This document shows positions 16,945-26,342 of a stretch of 64,000 nt of DNA, piece after piece. Position 1 is the stretch's first letter. Each line of letters begins with the position of its first letter. This DNA is from Alteribacillus sp041949975. Lineage in GTDB: Bacteria; Bacillota; Bacilli; Bacillales; Marinococcaceae. The DNA lies in contig NZ_JBHFQG010000001.1 in the NCBI RefSeq assembly GCF_041949975.1, forward strand, positions 255,549 through 319,548, written 5' to 3'. The notes under the pieces are model-generated. The model did no database searches. It was not told the origin of the DNA and saw nothing but the letters and a program-made list of their open reading frames with translations. The translations under genes were made by a program, and so were the position numbers.

Positions 16945-17796
16945 GTGAAGCTAAATAAACACAAAAAATTCAGCAATATAAACGCATATAAAACTACTAT
17001 GACGGTTGTATTGCTGGTTGCAGGTTTTATTATGATCATTCCTTTCTTTTGGATGCTTAGTACTTCTTTTAAATCACCAAATGAAATATTTGAGTATCCT
17101 ATTCAATGGATTCCTGAAAAGTTTGACTGGTCTCCTCATGAAAGAGTCTGGTTTGGCGAACTTAGTTTTATAAATTATTATATAAACTCGATCAAAATTG
17201 CAGTTCTAGGAACCGTGGGAGCAACTTTTATTGGAGCCATGGCTGCTTATGGATTCGCAAAAATTGATTTTAAAGGCAGAGACTTTTTATTTTTATTGTA
17301 TTTAATGATGATGATGGTGCCGCCTCAGGTTTTATTTGTGCCAAAGTTTATAATGTTTGATTGGGCAGGACTCTATAATACACATTGGGCTTTAATTTTA
17401 CCAACCATTTTTACAATTATCGGTGTTTTTTATATGCGTCAATTTTTTATTACAATTCCAAATGAAATATCAGAATCAGCTTTTATGGATGGGGCAGGTC
17501 ATTTTAGAATCTTTTTTAAAATATTTTTACCTTTAGCGAAGCCTGCTATTGCCACTTTTGCTATTCTTGACTTTTCCTGGAATTGGAACAATTATGAAGA
17601 CGCTCTGGTGTTTTTAGTAAGTGAGGATTTGTATACTGTTCCATTAGGTTTAGATAACTTTGTGTTAGAGTTTTCCGTTGATTATTCCGGAATGATGGCA
17701 GCTGCTACAGCTTCAGTGGTGCCGATCATAATAATTTTTCTGATTGGCCAGAGATACATTATTGAAGGAGTTGCCAGCTCAGCAGTTAAAGGATAA
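16945..17796 (+). CDS. ABC sugar permease (MalG/UgpE type)
   Basis: A 283-residue permease with six predicted membrane segments and the EAA loop ISESAFMDGAGHFR (about 180-193), where the usual EAA is ESA. The C-terminus IEGVASSAVKG is typical of MalG relatives. GTG start at 16945 after GGGGGAAG. It forms the membrane channel with the preceding gene. Confidence 0.9.
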   Translation: MKLNKHKKFSNINAYKTTMTVVLLVAGFIMIIPFFWMLSTSFKSPNEIFEYPIQWIPEKFDWSPHERVWFGELSFINYYINSIKIAVLGTVGATFIGAMAAYGFAKIDFKGRDFLFLLYLMMMMVPPQVLFVPKFIMFDWAGLYNTHWALILPTIFTIIGVFYMRQFFITIPNEISESAFMDGAGHFRIFFKIFLPLAKPAIATFAILDFSWNWNNYEDALVFLVSEDLYTVPLGLDNFVLEFSVDYSGMMAAATASVVPIIIIFLIGQRYIIEGVASSAVKG

Positions 17797-17815
17797 AAAA
17801 AGGAGGAATATACTT

Positions 17816-19393
17816 ATGGCTCAAAATATGAGTGCAGATATTATTGTAATTGGAGGAGGAGTAGGAGGGACTGCTTCTGCCCTGTCTGCTGCTAAAAGTG
17901 GCAAGACAGTTATTATGACAGAAGAAACAAATTGGATTGGAGGACAGTTAACTAACCAGGCCGTTCCACCCGATGAGCATCCATGGATTGAACAATTTGG
18001 ATGTACACAAACGTATAGAGAATTTAGAAATAGAGTAAGAGATTATTATCGCAGTCATTATCCAATGAAAGCCTCTGCAAGAAACAAGGAACGATTAAAT
18101 CCTGGAAACGGCTGGGTGAGCAGGTTGTGTCACGAACCTAAAGCAGCTCTTTCTGTACTTCATGAAATGTTAGCTCCATATGTATCTAATGGTAGAGTGA
18201 CTATTTTGCATAAACATAAAATAAAAGACGCGCAAGTAAACGGGGATGAAATTGAAGCAATCACAGTAGAAAATGAAGAGACGAGTCATTTATTCGTTTT
18301 AAAGGCCCCTTTCTTTTTAGACGCAACAGAATGCGGGGATGTGCTGCCTGTGGCTGGCATTGAGTATATTACCGGTGCAGAATCTAAGGAACAAACAGGA
18401 GAACCAAGTGCATTGGATGAAGCAGACCCGCTGGATATGCAGTCTATCAGTGTGTGTTATGCACTGGATTATTTAGAAGGGGAAGACCATACAATAGCAA
18501 AGCCGCGGGATTATGATTTTTGGAAAGAGTATAAACCTGATTTTTGGCCGGATAAATTACTTAGCTGGACCCATCCTTTTCCAGAAACGCTGGAGCCCTG
18601 GACAAGAGATTTATTTAAACAAGAAGGCAGAACAATTATTGATTCATTATGGTTATTTAGAAGAATTATAGACAAAGACAATTTTGAGGAAGGTGCTTTT
18701 GCGAGTGATATTACTTTAGTTAATTGGCCGCAAATTGATTATTGGCTGGGACCGATTTTTGAAGTTTCCGAAGAAGAAAGAAATAAGCATTTGGAGCAGG
18801 CTAAGCAACTATCTCTTTCCTTTTTGTACTGGATGCAAACAGAAGCCCCTCGACCTGATGGGAAAAAGGGTTACCCTGGTTTAAGATTGAGGAAGGATAT
18901 AGTTGGAACGGAAGATGGTCTGGCAATGCCATATATTCGGGAATCCAGAAGAATCCAAGCTGAATTTACAGTTTTAGAACAGCATGTCAGTCCAGATTAT
19001 CAATCCGGAGTCACTGGTGAATATTTTCAAGATTCAGTAGGGATTGGTAGTTACCGGATTGATCTTCATCCGAGCACTGGAGATCGAAATTATTTAGATG
19101 TGTCCAGCTTGCCGTTTCAAATCCCGTTAGGTAGTTTAATTCCAAAAAGGGTTAAAAATTTAATAGCTGCCGGAAAAAATATTGGAGTGACTCATATCAC
19201 TACTGGATGCTACAGGCTGCACCCAGTGGAATGGAATATTGGTGAATCTGCAGGATATCTAGCATCTTATTGTATTACACATGGGCTTCAGCCGGCTCAG
19301 GTAAGAAACGATGAAAAATTATTAAAAGAATTTCAAGCTATGTTAATAGAAGAAGGCGTAGAAATAGAGTGGCCAAAATTAGAGGCAAGGTAA
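17816..19393 (+). CDS. FAD-dependent oxidoreductase (FAD_oxidored family)
   Basis: A 525-residue flavoprotein. It begins with a Rossmann FAD motif IIVIGGGVGGTASAL (about 8-22) and NWIGGQLTNQ. A conserved block reads FLDATECGDVLPVAG near 190, and the C-terminal part has GSYRIDLHPS and TTGCYRLHPVEWNIGE. This matches PF12831-type proteins, some annotated as xanthan-lyase-associated, often found in polysaccharide-use clusters. There is no signal peptide, so it acts in the cytoplasm. ATG 17816 follows AAAAGGAGG. Its place between permeases and a glucosidase suggests oxidation of an imported sugar or sugar alcohol, but the substrate is unknown. Confidence 0.8.
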   Translation: MAQNMSADIIVIGGGVGGTASALSAAKSGKTVIMTEETNWIGGQLTNQAVPPDEHPWIEQFGCTQTYREFRNRVRDYYRSHYPMKASARNKERLNPGNGWVSRLCHEPKAALSVLHEMLAPYVSNGRVTILHKHKIKDAQVNGDEIEAITVENEETSHLFVLKAPFFLDATECGDVLPVAGIEYITGAESKEQTGEPSALDEADPLDMQSISVCYALDYLEGEDHTIAKPRDYDFWKEYKPDFWPDKLLSWTHPFPETLEPWTRDLFKQEGRTIIDSLWLFRRIIDKDNFEEGAFASDITLVNWPQIDYWLGPIFEVSEEERNKHLEQAKQLSLSFLYWMQTEAPRPDGKKGYPGLRLRKDIVGTEDGLAMPYIRESRRIQAEFTVLEQHVSPDYQSGVTGEYFQDSVGIGSYRIDLHPSTGDRNYLDVSSLPFQIPLGSLIPKRVKNLIAAGKNIGVTHITTGCYRLHPVEWNIGESAGYLASYCITHGLQPAQVRNDEKLLKEFQAMLIEEGVEIEWPKLEAR

Positions 19394-19417
19394 TAATAAC
19401 AGCAGGAGGCGTTTCCC

Positions 19418-20044
19418 ATGGCCTATAAAGATTGGATGGAAGGTTTAAATAGGTTTTTTGAATGGTTTATGAATATAGCTTATCTCAATGTTTTGTGGAT
19501 TATTTTTACTATATTGGGAGGAGTTGTGTTAGGGGCAGCGCCTTCTACCTCAGCAATGTTTGCTGTAATCAGAAGATTATTCTTGTCCAAAGAAAAGGTC
19601 CCAATAACGAGAATTTATTTAACTTATTATCGTAAAGATTTTTTTAAGGTGAACGGATTATTTTATTGTTTTGTTCTCATTGGAGCAATTTTAATAGCTG
19701 ATATTTATTTTTTGATTGATATCGATAAGCAAATAGCAGTTGTTTTTCTATTTTTACTGTTAATGTTAAGTGTCATCTATGTTATAGCAGTGATGATGTT
19801 CTTTCCTGTATTTTCACATTATGATGTAAGGTTTTTAACTTATATTAAACATTCTATTTTTATAGGAATTATGAGACCTCTGCATATTCTTATAATGGCA
19901 ATTGGAATAAGTGTTTCTTATTATTTAATGTTATTTCTGCCTGCCCTATTTCTCTTTTTTGGTATTAGTTTAGGTGCACTTATAATTGGCAGTGTTAGTC
20001 ACCATATTTTTCTTAAAATAGACCTAAGTACTGTATCTAAATAA
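19418..20044 (+). CDS. YesL-family (DUF624) membrane protein
   Basis: A 208-residue integral membrane protein with about five hydrophobic segments and the DUF624 opening (a MNIAYLNVLWIIFTILGG segment and APSTSAMFAVIRR). YesL relatives recur in carbohydrate operons of Bacilli next to ABC permeases and YesM/YesN systems; their function is not established. ATG 19418 follows GCAGGAGGCG. It is translated with the flavoprotein and the following glucosidase. Confidence 0.85.
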   Translation: MAYKDWMEGLNRFFEWFMNIAYLNVLWIIFTILGGVVLGAAPSTSAMFAVIRRLFLSKEKVPITRIYLTYYRKDFFKVNGLFYCFVLIGAILIADIYFLIDIDKQIAVVFLFLLLMLSVIYVIAVMMFFPVFSHYDVRFLTYIKHSIFIGIMRPLHILIMAIGISVSYYLMLFLPALFLFFGISLGALIIGSVSHHIFLKIDLSTVSK

Positions 20045-20104
20045 GTTTTTATGCGTCGCGTCACTATTGTAAGCACGGCATTACTGACTGGGAGTGAGAG
20101 AGTT

Positions 20105-21760
20105 ATGACACAGACAGAGCAGAAAAACCAAAAGTATTTGAAAAAAGCCTGGTGGAAAGAAGCGGTAGTGTACCAAATTTACTGGCGCAGTTTTAATGAT
20201 ACCTCCGGAAACGGATTTGGCGATCTTAACGGCGTCATAGAAAAATTGGACTATTTAAAGGAACTTGGAGTGGATGTTCTCTGGCTCAATCCTTTCTATG
20301 AATCTCCAGACGTTGATAATGGCTACGATATATCAAATTACTATGCGATTATGGGAAAAGCGGGAGACTTTGAAGTATTTAATAGATTGGTATCAGAAGT
20401 TCATGCACGCGGCATGAAGATGATAATGGATCTCGTCGTAAATCATACGTCTGACCAGCATCCGTGGTTTAAAGAATCCCGCTCCTCTAAAGACAGCCGT
20501 AAGCGGGATTGGTACATATGGAAAGACGGGGTGAGCGGCGGACCGCCGAATAATTGGCGATCGTATTTCGCTCCGTCTGCATGGGAGTGGGATGAACAAA
20601 CGGATCAATATTATTTTCATTCTTTTGCCGTGGAGCAGCCTGATTTAAATTGGGAAAATCGTGAATTAAGAGAAGAGATTTATAACATGATGAGGTTTTG
20701 GCTCGATAAAGGAATTGATGGATTCCGTTTGGATGTTATTAATCTTCTTGCTAAGCAAAAAGGTTTTCCGGATGCAGAAGATCCATATGCCCTTGACTAT
20801 TTAGGAAATAATCCGGGCATCCATGATTATTTGCACGAAATGCATGAAGAAGTTTTCAAGCATTATGATATTATGACCGTCGGAGAAATCCCGTTTGTCG
20901 GCCCGGAGAACGGCGTGTTGTATGTAGGAGAAGACCGAGAAGAGCTGCATACGCTCTTTCATTTTGAAGTCGCCGATGACATGCCATCCTGGGATATGCT
21001 TCGTTTTAAAGAAATTCAGAAGCGCTGGTATGAAGGGTTAAAAGGACGCGGCTGGAACTCTCAATTTTTAAACAATCATGACCATACCCGTCAGGTAACA
21101 AGGTATGGAAATGACGGAGAGTACAGGGAAGAATCAGCGAAACAGCTGGGTTTGATGCTGCATACGCTTCCTGGCATCCCTTATGTGTATCAAGGAGAAG
21201 AAATTGGTATGACTGGTGTTCGATTTCCTTCTATCGAAGACTATAACGATGTAGCGATGAAAAATAAATACAAAGAGGAAGTGGATAAAGACAGGGACCC
21301 GGAGGAAGTATTTGAAGAGCTGCTTCCGCTAAGCCGTGATAATTCCCGTACACCGATGCATTGGACAGCAGAAAGGAACGCCGGCTTTACAAGCGGGACA
21401 CCATGGATCAAGGTTAACCCAAACTATAAAGATATTAATGTGGAACAAGCACTTGCGGATTCTGATTCTGTATTTTATTTTTATAAAACACTCATTGCCC
21501 TTCGTAAAAAACATGATGTGATGGTGTATGGCGACTTTGAAGATCTTTCCGGTCAAGAATCCTGTTTGTATATCTATAAACGGACACTTGGTGACACCAC
21601 CTGGCTGATTGCTTTAAATCATTCCGACGAAGAAAAAGACTGCCCGCTGTTAAGAGATTATGAAACCTCCTTGGACCAGCTGATTATAAGCAACTATGAA
21701 AAAGATGAAAAAAAACAAGACAAGGTCCGCCCCTATGAAGGGAGATTGTACTCTATTTAA
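20105..21760 (+). CDS. GH13 alpha-glucosidase 2
   Basis: A second cytoplasmic oligo-1,6-glucosidase-type enzyme of 551 residues, paralogous to that at 9222. Conserved regions: DLVVNHTSDQHPW, GFRLDVINLL (nucleophile Asp), TVGEIPF (acid/base Glu), NNHDHTR (third Asp). The segment after the acid/base Glu and the region around 250-300 differ from paralogue 1, so specificity may differ. ATG 20105 is preceded by GGGAGTGAGAGAG; an upstream frame from 20051 gives an unconvincing leader. It is the last gene of the regulator 2 operon. Confidence 0.88.
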   Translation: MTQTEQKNQKYLKKAWWKEAVVYQIYWRSFNDTSGNGFGDLNGVIEKLDYLKELGVDVLWLNPFYESPDVDNGYDISNYYAIMGKAGDFEVFNRLVSEVHARGMKMIMDLVVNHTSDQHPWFKESRSSKDSRKRDWYIWKDGVSGGPPNNWRSYFAPSAWEWDEQTDQYYFHSFAVEQPDLNWENRELREEIYNMMRFWLDKGIDGFRLDVINLLAKQKGFPDAEDPYALDYLGNNPGIHDYLHEMHEEVFKHYDIMTVGEIPFVGPENGVLYVGEDREELHTLFHFEVADDMPSWDMLRFKEIQKRWYEGLKGRGWNSQFLNNHDHTRQVTRYGNDGEYREESAKQLGLMLHTLPGIPYVYQGEEIGMTGVRFPSIEDYNDVAMKNKYKEEVDKDRDPEEVFEELLPLSRDNSRTPMHWTAERNAGFTSGTPWIKVNPNYKDINVEQALADSDSVFYFYKTLIALRKKHDVMVYGDFEDLSGQESCLYIYKRTLGDTTWLIALNHSDEEKDCPLLRDYETSLDQLIISNYEKDEKKQDKVRPYEGRLYSI

Positions 21761-21787
21761 ATGATTATCACGTTCATAGCCTCCCTC

Positions 21788-21862
21788 GTTAAACAAGGAA
21801 CCTTAAAGCCCAAGGCAGGCAAAAGAAAGATGAAGCGGTAACCAAGCAAGGATCTTGAAAAG
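21788..21862 (+). repeat. Intergenic repeat, two units about 49 bp apart
   Basis: Units GTTAAACAAGGAACCTTAAA (21788) and GGTAACCAAGCAAGGATCTT (21837) resemble units at 37.1, 46.8 and 61.0 kb. They lie in the 376-base gap after the glucosidase. Apart from this element and a terminator, I see nothing coding in 21761-22136. Confidence 0.6.
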
Positions 21863-21991
21863 ATTTTAAAGTCTCAGTTACTGCATTTCGGGTGAGGTCC
21901 GGCTCGAGGAGTGTTTACATCTAGCACTGCTGCCAACTATCATATTAAAAGCAATAGCAAAGCTTGCATAAAAAGAGACATCCAAGCAAAA

Positions 21992-22026
21992 TAGCCGGTC
22001 ATGATTTATTTTATGACCGGCTTTTA
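21992..22026 (+). terminator. Intrinsic terminator
   Basis: Perfect AGCCGGTCAT/ATGACCGGCT 10-bp stem with a TTTTA tail, separating the sugar operon from the thiolase gene. Confidence 0.85.
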
Positions 22027-22136
22027 CTATGTTTTTTGCAGATTCACATTTACGGAAGGCTGAAAGATTGCTAATATCAATAGTAATAGATGCACTATTT
22101 AGATTTTTCTAATAAAAATAAAGAAAGAGTGATAGG

Positions 22137-23318
22137 ATGCGCAATGTAGTTATTGTTAGTGGAAAAAGAACACCAATAGGTCGTTTTAACGGTACCTTAA
22201 AAGACAAAACAGCGGTAGATTTAGGCGTTACTGCTCTGAAAGGAGCATTGGAAGAGGCAAGCGTAGATCCTGATGTAATAGAAGAAGTCATTGGCGGGCA
22301 TGTCTATCAGGCAGGCTGCAAAGGAAACACGGCCAGACAAGCTGCTATTTATGCCGAATGTCCGGTAGAGACCGTAGCTGTTACGATAAATCAGCAGTGC
22401 CCTTCCTCCCTTCGTGCGACGGATATGCTTGCCGGCGATATTATGCTCGGAAAAATAGACGCTGGTGCGGTCGTTGGCATGGAAAGCATGACCAATGTGC
22501 CCTATCTTTTACCAAAGGCCCGTGAAGGATACAGAATGGGAGACGGTAAGGTAGTTGATTCTCTTTTTCATGATGCATTGCTTGACGCTTTTAATGGGTA
22601 TCACATGGGTATTACAGCTGAAAATCTAGCAGAAGAATACAGTGTTTCCAGAGATGAACAAGATGACTTGGCGCTCCTCAGTCAAGAAAGAGCAAAACTA
22701 GCAACTGAAAAAGGTATTTTTAAAGACGAAATCGTCCCTGTGGAAGTCAAGAAAAGAAAAGAAACCTTTATGATGGAAACCGATGAAAATCCTAATCCTA
22801 ATACGTCGGCGGAACAGCTCAGCGGGTTGAAGCCGGCTTTTAAACAAGATGGCAGTGTTACAGCAGGTAACGCATCCAGTCTGAATGATGGCGGGGCAGC
22901 TTTAATTTTAATGGCTGAAGAAAAAGCAGAAGAGCTTCAATTACAACCTTTGGCTAGAATTGTAAGCGCTGCCTCAGCAGCAGTAGATCCGAAAATAATG
23001 GGGATTGGTGTTGTGCCTGCAGTTAAAAAAGCGTTACAGCAGAGCGGTCTTAAAAAAGAAGATATTGATTATTGGGAAATCAACGAAGCGTTTGCTGCTC
23101 AGTTTCTAGCAGTAAACCGCGATCTTCAGCTTGATCTAAAGCGCGTGAATCGGTATGGTTCTGGTATTTCACTAGGTCATCCTGTGGGTGCTACAGGAGC
23201 TCGTATTCTAGTTACGCTGCTTCATGAATTAAAAAGAAGCGGGGAGAAATATGGGTGTGCCACATTGTGTGCAGGCGGCGGACCAGGAGCTGCTATGATT
23301 GTGGAAAATCTTCAATAG
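22137..23318 (+). CDS. Acetyl-CoA C-acyltransferase (thiolase)
   Basis: A 393-residue type II thiolase that cleaves 3-ketoacyl-CoA with CoA or condenses two acetyl-CoA. The nucleophile Cys88 is in NQQCPSSLRA; the more usual CGSG is altered to CPSS. The C-terminal catalytic residues are in GHPVGATGAR (His) and CAGGGPGAA (Cys), and the NEAFAAQF motif is intact. ATG 22137 has a modest site (GATAGG). It is transcribed towards the TRAP and acyl-CoA genes and probably provides the last step of that pathway, although a terminator follows it. Confidence 0.9.
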   Translation: MRNVVIVSGKRTPIGRFNGTLKDKTAVDLGVTALKGALEEASVDPDVIEEVIGGHVYQAGCKGNTARQAAIYAECPVETVAVTINQQCPSSLRATDMLAGDIMLGKIDAGAVVGMESMTNVPYLLPKAREGYRMGDGKVVDSLFHDALLDAFNGYHMGITAENLAEEYSVSRDEQDDLALLSQERAKLATEKGIFKDEIVPVEVKKRKETFMMETDENPNPNTSAEQLSGLKPAFKQDGSVTAGNASSLNDGGAALILMAEEKAEELQLQPLARIVSAASAAVDPKIMGIGVVPAVKKALQQSGLKKEDIDYWEINEAFAAQFLAVNRDLQLDLKRVNRYGSGISLGHPVGATGARILVTLLHELKRSGEKYGCATLCAGGGPGAAMIVENLQ

Positions 23319-23332
23319 TTGTTTTCGGAAGA

Positions 23333-23372
23333 AGAGGGGCTGTCTCAAAACTCTTGAGAGAGCTCCTTTTTA
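23333..23372 (+). terminator. Intrinsic terminator after thiolase
   Basis: GGGGCTGTCTCAA pairs imperfectly with TTGAGAGAGCTCC, followed by TTTTT. This common Bacillus-type terminator makes the thiolase a separate transcript. Confidence 0.75.
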
Positions 23373-23608
23373 TATGTTTATAAAAAGGACAACAAATCTA
23401 TTGTCCTTCTCTATGTGTCGCCTTGCCTGACTGCAACCGAAGGTTTTTGTCATATGAAACTGTCGCAATATTTAAAAATATACTTGTAATTTAAAATTAA
23501 ACCTTATAGAATGTATTTAACCAACTAGAATAAATTCAACTACAGTGTTAAAAGTATTTCATGAATTGAAAGCCCTTACATAAAAGGAAGAGGGTCTTAG
23601 TGGGGGGA

Positions 23609-23626
23609 TGAATGACTCTTATTTAA
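23609..23626. promoter_or_regulatory. Possible FadR-type half operator upstream of TRAP genes
   Basis: TGAATGACT matches the left half of the Bacillus FadR operator as I recall it (TGAATGAnTAnTCATTCA); the right half (TTATTTAA) matches poorly. A 14-bp palindrome TTTAAAATTTTAAA follows at 23631. Both precede dctP, and a TetR-type regulator is encoded at 26885. The remainder of 23373-23691 is AT-rich with no gene. Confidence 0.3.
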
Positions 23627-23691
23627 TAAGTTTAAAATTTTAAATATTTCTATTTTTTAAACTTTTAAAAAGAAAAATAGGAGGGGTATGA

Positions 23692-24843
23692 ATGAAACGA
23701 ATGAAGTGGTGGATGGTGTTTACTTCGATATTGTTGCTTTTGGCTGTATCAGCTTGCGGTGGAGGCAGTGATGATTCGTCAGCAGAGGGAGAAAACGGCG
23801 GGGATGATGCAGCAGCTGATACCTCAGTGCCGATTGTCCTTCGGGCTGCTACTGGGTTGAGTGCTCAGCATGCCTGGTGGGAAAATTCGATGGTTCCCTG
23901 GATGGAAAAGGTAGAAGAGCTGACGGATGGTCAAGTTGAATTTGAAACCTTTACAGGCGGTGAGTTAGTTACTACTCCTGAAGAAGCGGAAGCAGTACAG
24001 AATGGAACGATTGACGTAGGATTGGTCCTCCCCATCTATGAACCCGATCAATTTCCGATGGCAGAGGTAACCATGCTTCCGTTGACTCATTCAGACACTT
24101 TAATAGCTTCGAAGGCCTGGAAGAAGCTTGTAGAAAGTGACGAAGAGCTGGCAGACGGCATGACTTACAGTGAAATGCAATTTGATGGTTTTCATGTTTT
24201 CCCTTTGTCTACTACCCAGGAGTATTCAATTTCTACAACAGGTCATAAATTTAATTCGGTAAGTGATATTGAAGGGACTTCTCTTCGCACACCGTCTCGT
24301 ATTCACGAAATTTACTCTGAAAAAACGGGAATTAACAGTGTGACGATGCCAGCCGTTGAAATGTACGATGCAATGAGCCGCGGTGCTTTTGAGGGCAGCT
24401 TTTACAGCATTGCAGACTGGTCAGGCTACGGATTCCAGGACTTGTTTCAGTATACTGTAACGGGCGTGAATTTCGGACATTTTAACGCAATGATCGGGAT
24501 GAGTGAAGATACATGGAAGGAACTCCCGGAGCATGTACAGGATGCAATGGAAGAAGCTCATGAAGACATTTTTGAACCAGGGGCCCAAGAGTGGATGGAC
24601 CGTGCCGAAGAAATGGTGGAGTTTAATGAAAGTGAAGGCGGAACATTCGTAGATTTTGAGGACCTTGACCAAGATGTACAGGATCATTTTGTTAAAGGAA
24701 TTGAGGATACTTGGTACGAATATATTGAGCTTTTGAATAACAATGGTCTTCCAGGAGAAGAGGTTGCAGCCATGTGGAGAGACTTATTAATTGAAGAAGG
24801 CGGCGAAGTGCCAGAAGCTGTGATGGATTTTGAAGATGAATAG
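23692..24843 (+). CDS. dctP: TRAP transporter substrate-binding lipoprotein (DctP)
   Basis: A 383-residue extracellular binding protein. The signal peptide has lipobox AVSAC and is followed by a Gly/Ser/Asp/Glu-rich linker. The DctP fold includes LRTPSRIHEIYSEKTG, where the conserved Arg usually contacts the ligand carboxylate. The binding protein would pass an organic acid to the DctM/DctQ permease, driven by an ion gradient rather than ATP. ATG 23692 follows AGGAGGGG. It heads a run containing CoA ligase and beta-oxidation genes, so the ligand is probably a carboxylic acid degraded as a CoA thioester. Confidence 0.9.
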   Translation: MKRMKWWMVFTSILLLLAVSACGGGSDDSSAEGENGGDDAAADTSVPIVLRAATGLSAQHAWWENSMVPWMEKVEELTDGQVEFETFTGGELVTTPEEAEAVQNGTIDVGLVLPIYEPDQFPMAEVTMLPLTHSDTLIASKAWKKLVESDEELADGMTYSEMQFDGFHVFPLSTTQEYSISTTGHKFNSVSDIEGTSLRTPSRIHEIYSEKTGINSVTMPAVEMYDAMSRGAFEGSFYSIADWSGYGFQDLFQYTVTGVNFGHFNAMIGMSEDTWKELPEHVQDAMEEAHEDIFEPGAQEWMDRAEEMVEFNESEGGTFVDFEDLDQDVQDHFVKGIEDTWYEYIELLNNNGLPGEEVAAMWRDLLIEEGGEVPEAVMDFEDE

Positions 24844-24902
24844 TCCAATTCTTCTATAGCATAAATTTTACGGAAGGCAATGCCTTTTAAGAGAACGAAC
24901 GC

Positions 24903-24952
24903 GGGCGCCTGGCTTTCTTTATCATTCTATTTTTGCAGGCGCTCTATTTTTT
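24903..24952 (+). terminator. Attenuator hairpin between dctP and dctM
   Basis: GGCGCCTG and CAGGCGCT pair across a 24-base loop, followed by CTATTTTTTCC. It probably allows partial read-through, giving more binding protein than permease. Confidence 0.6.
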
Positions 24953-24990
24953 CCCCGTAAAAGCGATTATTCCACATAGGAGGCCCTATT

Positions 24991-26322
24991 ATGTCAGAGT
25001 TTTTCATTATATCTGTAATTTTACTTATGTTTATCGTTTTTCTTCTATCAGGGCTTTATATTCATTCGGTATTATTTGCCTGCGGGATCATTGGGCTTAT
25101 TTTATTAGAAGGATTCAGCATTTTACCTGGTCTGCTGGGAAATGAACCGTTTAACCGGGCCGCAAGCTATACACTCACCACGATTCCATTATTCGTTTTA
25201 ATGGCTCAGTTTGTACTTCAATCCGGTATTGTCCAGGATATGTTTTATTTTATCAACCGCCTGTCAAAAGGTAATAACAGTTTACTTGGCGCCTTAACCA
25301 TTATTATTGGAGGACTGCTTGGGGCAGTTTCCGGATCAGGGACAGCAACTGCTGCTTCATTAGGCCAGGTTGCTGTGCCGGAGCTGACAAAGCATGGCTA
25401 CAAACCGGAATTGGCTGCAGCAGTTGCTGCTTCGGGTGGATCATTATCCGGCATTGTTCCTCCAAGTATTATATTGATCCTTTATGGAGTGGCAACAGAA
25501 ACGCCGGTCGGCGATTTATTTATGGCCGCGGTCATTCCAAGTATTCTAGTAATGATTGTTTTTATTATCGTTATGCTTGCTTGTTTCTATGTTTTTCGCA
25601 AAAAAACGAGTGAAGCAGCAGGATTGGAACCAGAACGAAAAGGACCACCCCAACAAGCAGAGCTGCCTGCAATGAGGCTGGTTGTCGTAAACGCAGTAGG
25701 TCTTATTATTGTCATCGTTATTTTCGGAGGAATTTACTCCGGTGTATTTACTCCAACAGAAGCAGGAGCCGTAGGGGCCTTTACGGCGCTTCTTTCCACG
25801 CTGGTGCTCGGTAAAGTCAACATCGCTTTCTTTACCAGGGCGTTAACCGAAACCATTAAAGTGACCGGAATGGTAATGCTGATTTTAATTGGAGCCCAAA
25901 TTTTCGGAAGGTTTGTTTCTTTATCGCTTTTGCCTCGAAAGCTTATTAACCTCTTAGATCCGATCATGGAATACCCAGTCATTGTATTGATTGTTATAAC
26001 GATTGCATTGTTTATTATGTTTATGTTTATTGAAGGAGCAGCTGTTATTTTAATGTCCATTCCTGTGATTATGCCGATCATTCAGGCTATTGGTGTTGAT
26101 GTGTTATGGTTTGGAATCTTTATTTCTGTTATCTGTACCGTTGGTTTAATCACACCTCCAGTTGGATTGAGCGTGTATGCAGTTTCGGGTGCAAGTAAAA
26201 TGACTCCTGAACCTATATTTCGGTATACGATGTTATTTGCCTTTGTCGCTACTGTAGTTGTAGGAGGGATTATGATTGCATTCCCTGACCTTGTCCTTTG
26301 GATACCTGATTCTATGGAATAA
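24991..26322 (+). CDS. dctM: TRAP transporter large permease (DctM)
   Basis: A 443-residue membrane protein with about 12 predicted segments, the ion-coupled channel of the TRAP system. Family signatures include the GAVSGSGTATAASLG segment near 105 and GGSLSGIVPPSIILILYG near 150, and TPTEAGAVGAF in the middle. ATG 24991 follows AGGAGG. The gene order P-M-Q differs from the common P-Q-M. Confidence 0.92.
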   Translation: MSEFFIISVILLMFIVFLLSGLYIHSVLFACGIIGLILLEGFSILPGLLGNEPFNRAASYTLTTIPLFVLMAQFVLQSGIVQDMFYFINRLSKGNNSLLGALTIIIGGLLGAVSGSGTATAASLGQVAVPELTKHGYKPELAAAVAASGGSLSGIVPPSIILILYGVATETPVGDLFMAAVIPSILVMIVFIIVMLACFYVFRKKTSEAAGLEPERKGPPQQAELPAMRLVVVNAVGLIIVIVIFGGIYSGVFTPTEAGAVGAFTALLSTLVLGKVNIAFFTRALTETIKVTGMVMLILIGAQIFGRFVSLSLLPRKLINLLDPIMEYPVIVLIVITIALFIMFMFIEGAAVILMSIPVIMPIIQAIGVDVLWFGIFISVICTVGLITPPVGLSVYAVSGASKMTPEPIFRYTMLFAFVATVVVGGIMIAFPDLVLWIPDSME

Positions 26323-26342
26323 AAAGGAGGGAGAAAGCCTTT

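Noticed and set aside
23566..23580. Possible cre site TTGAAAGCCCTTACA upstream of dctP
   Set aside because: The central CG required by CcpA is CC here.
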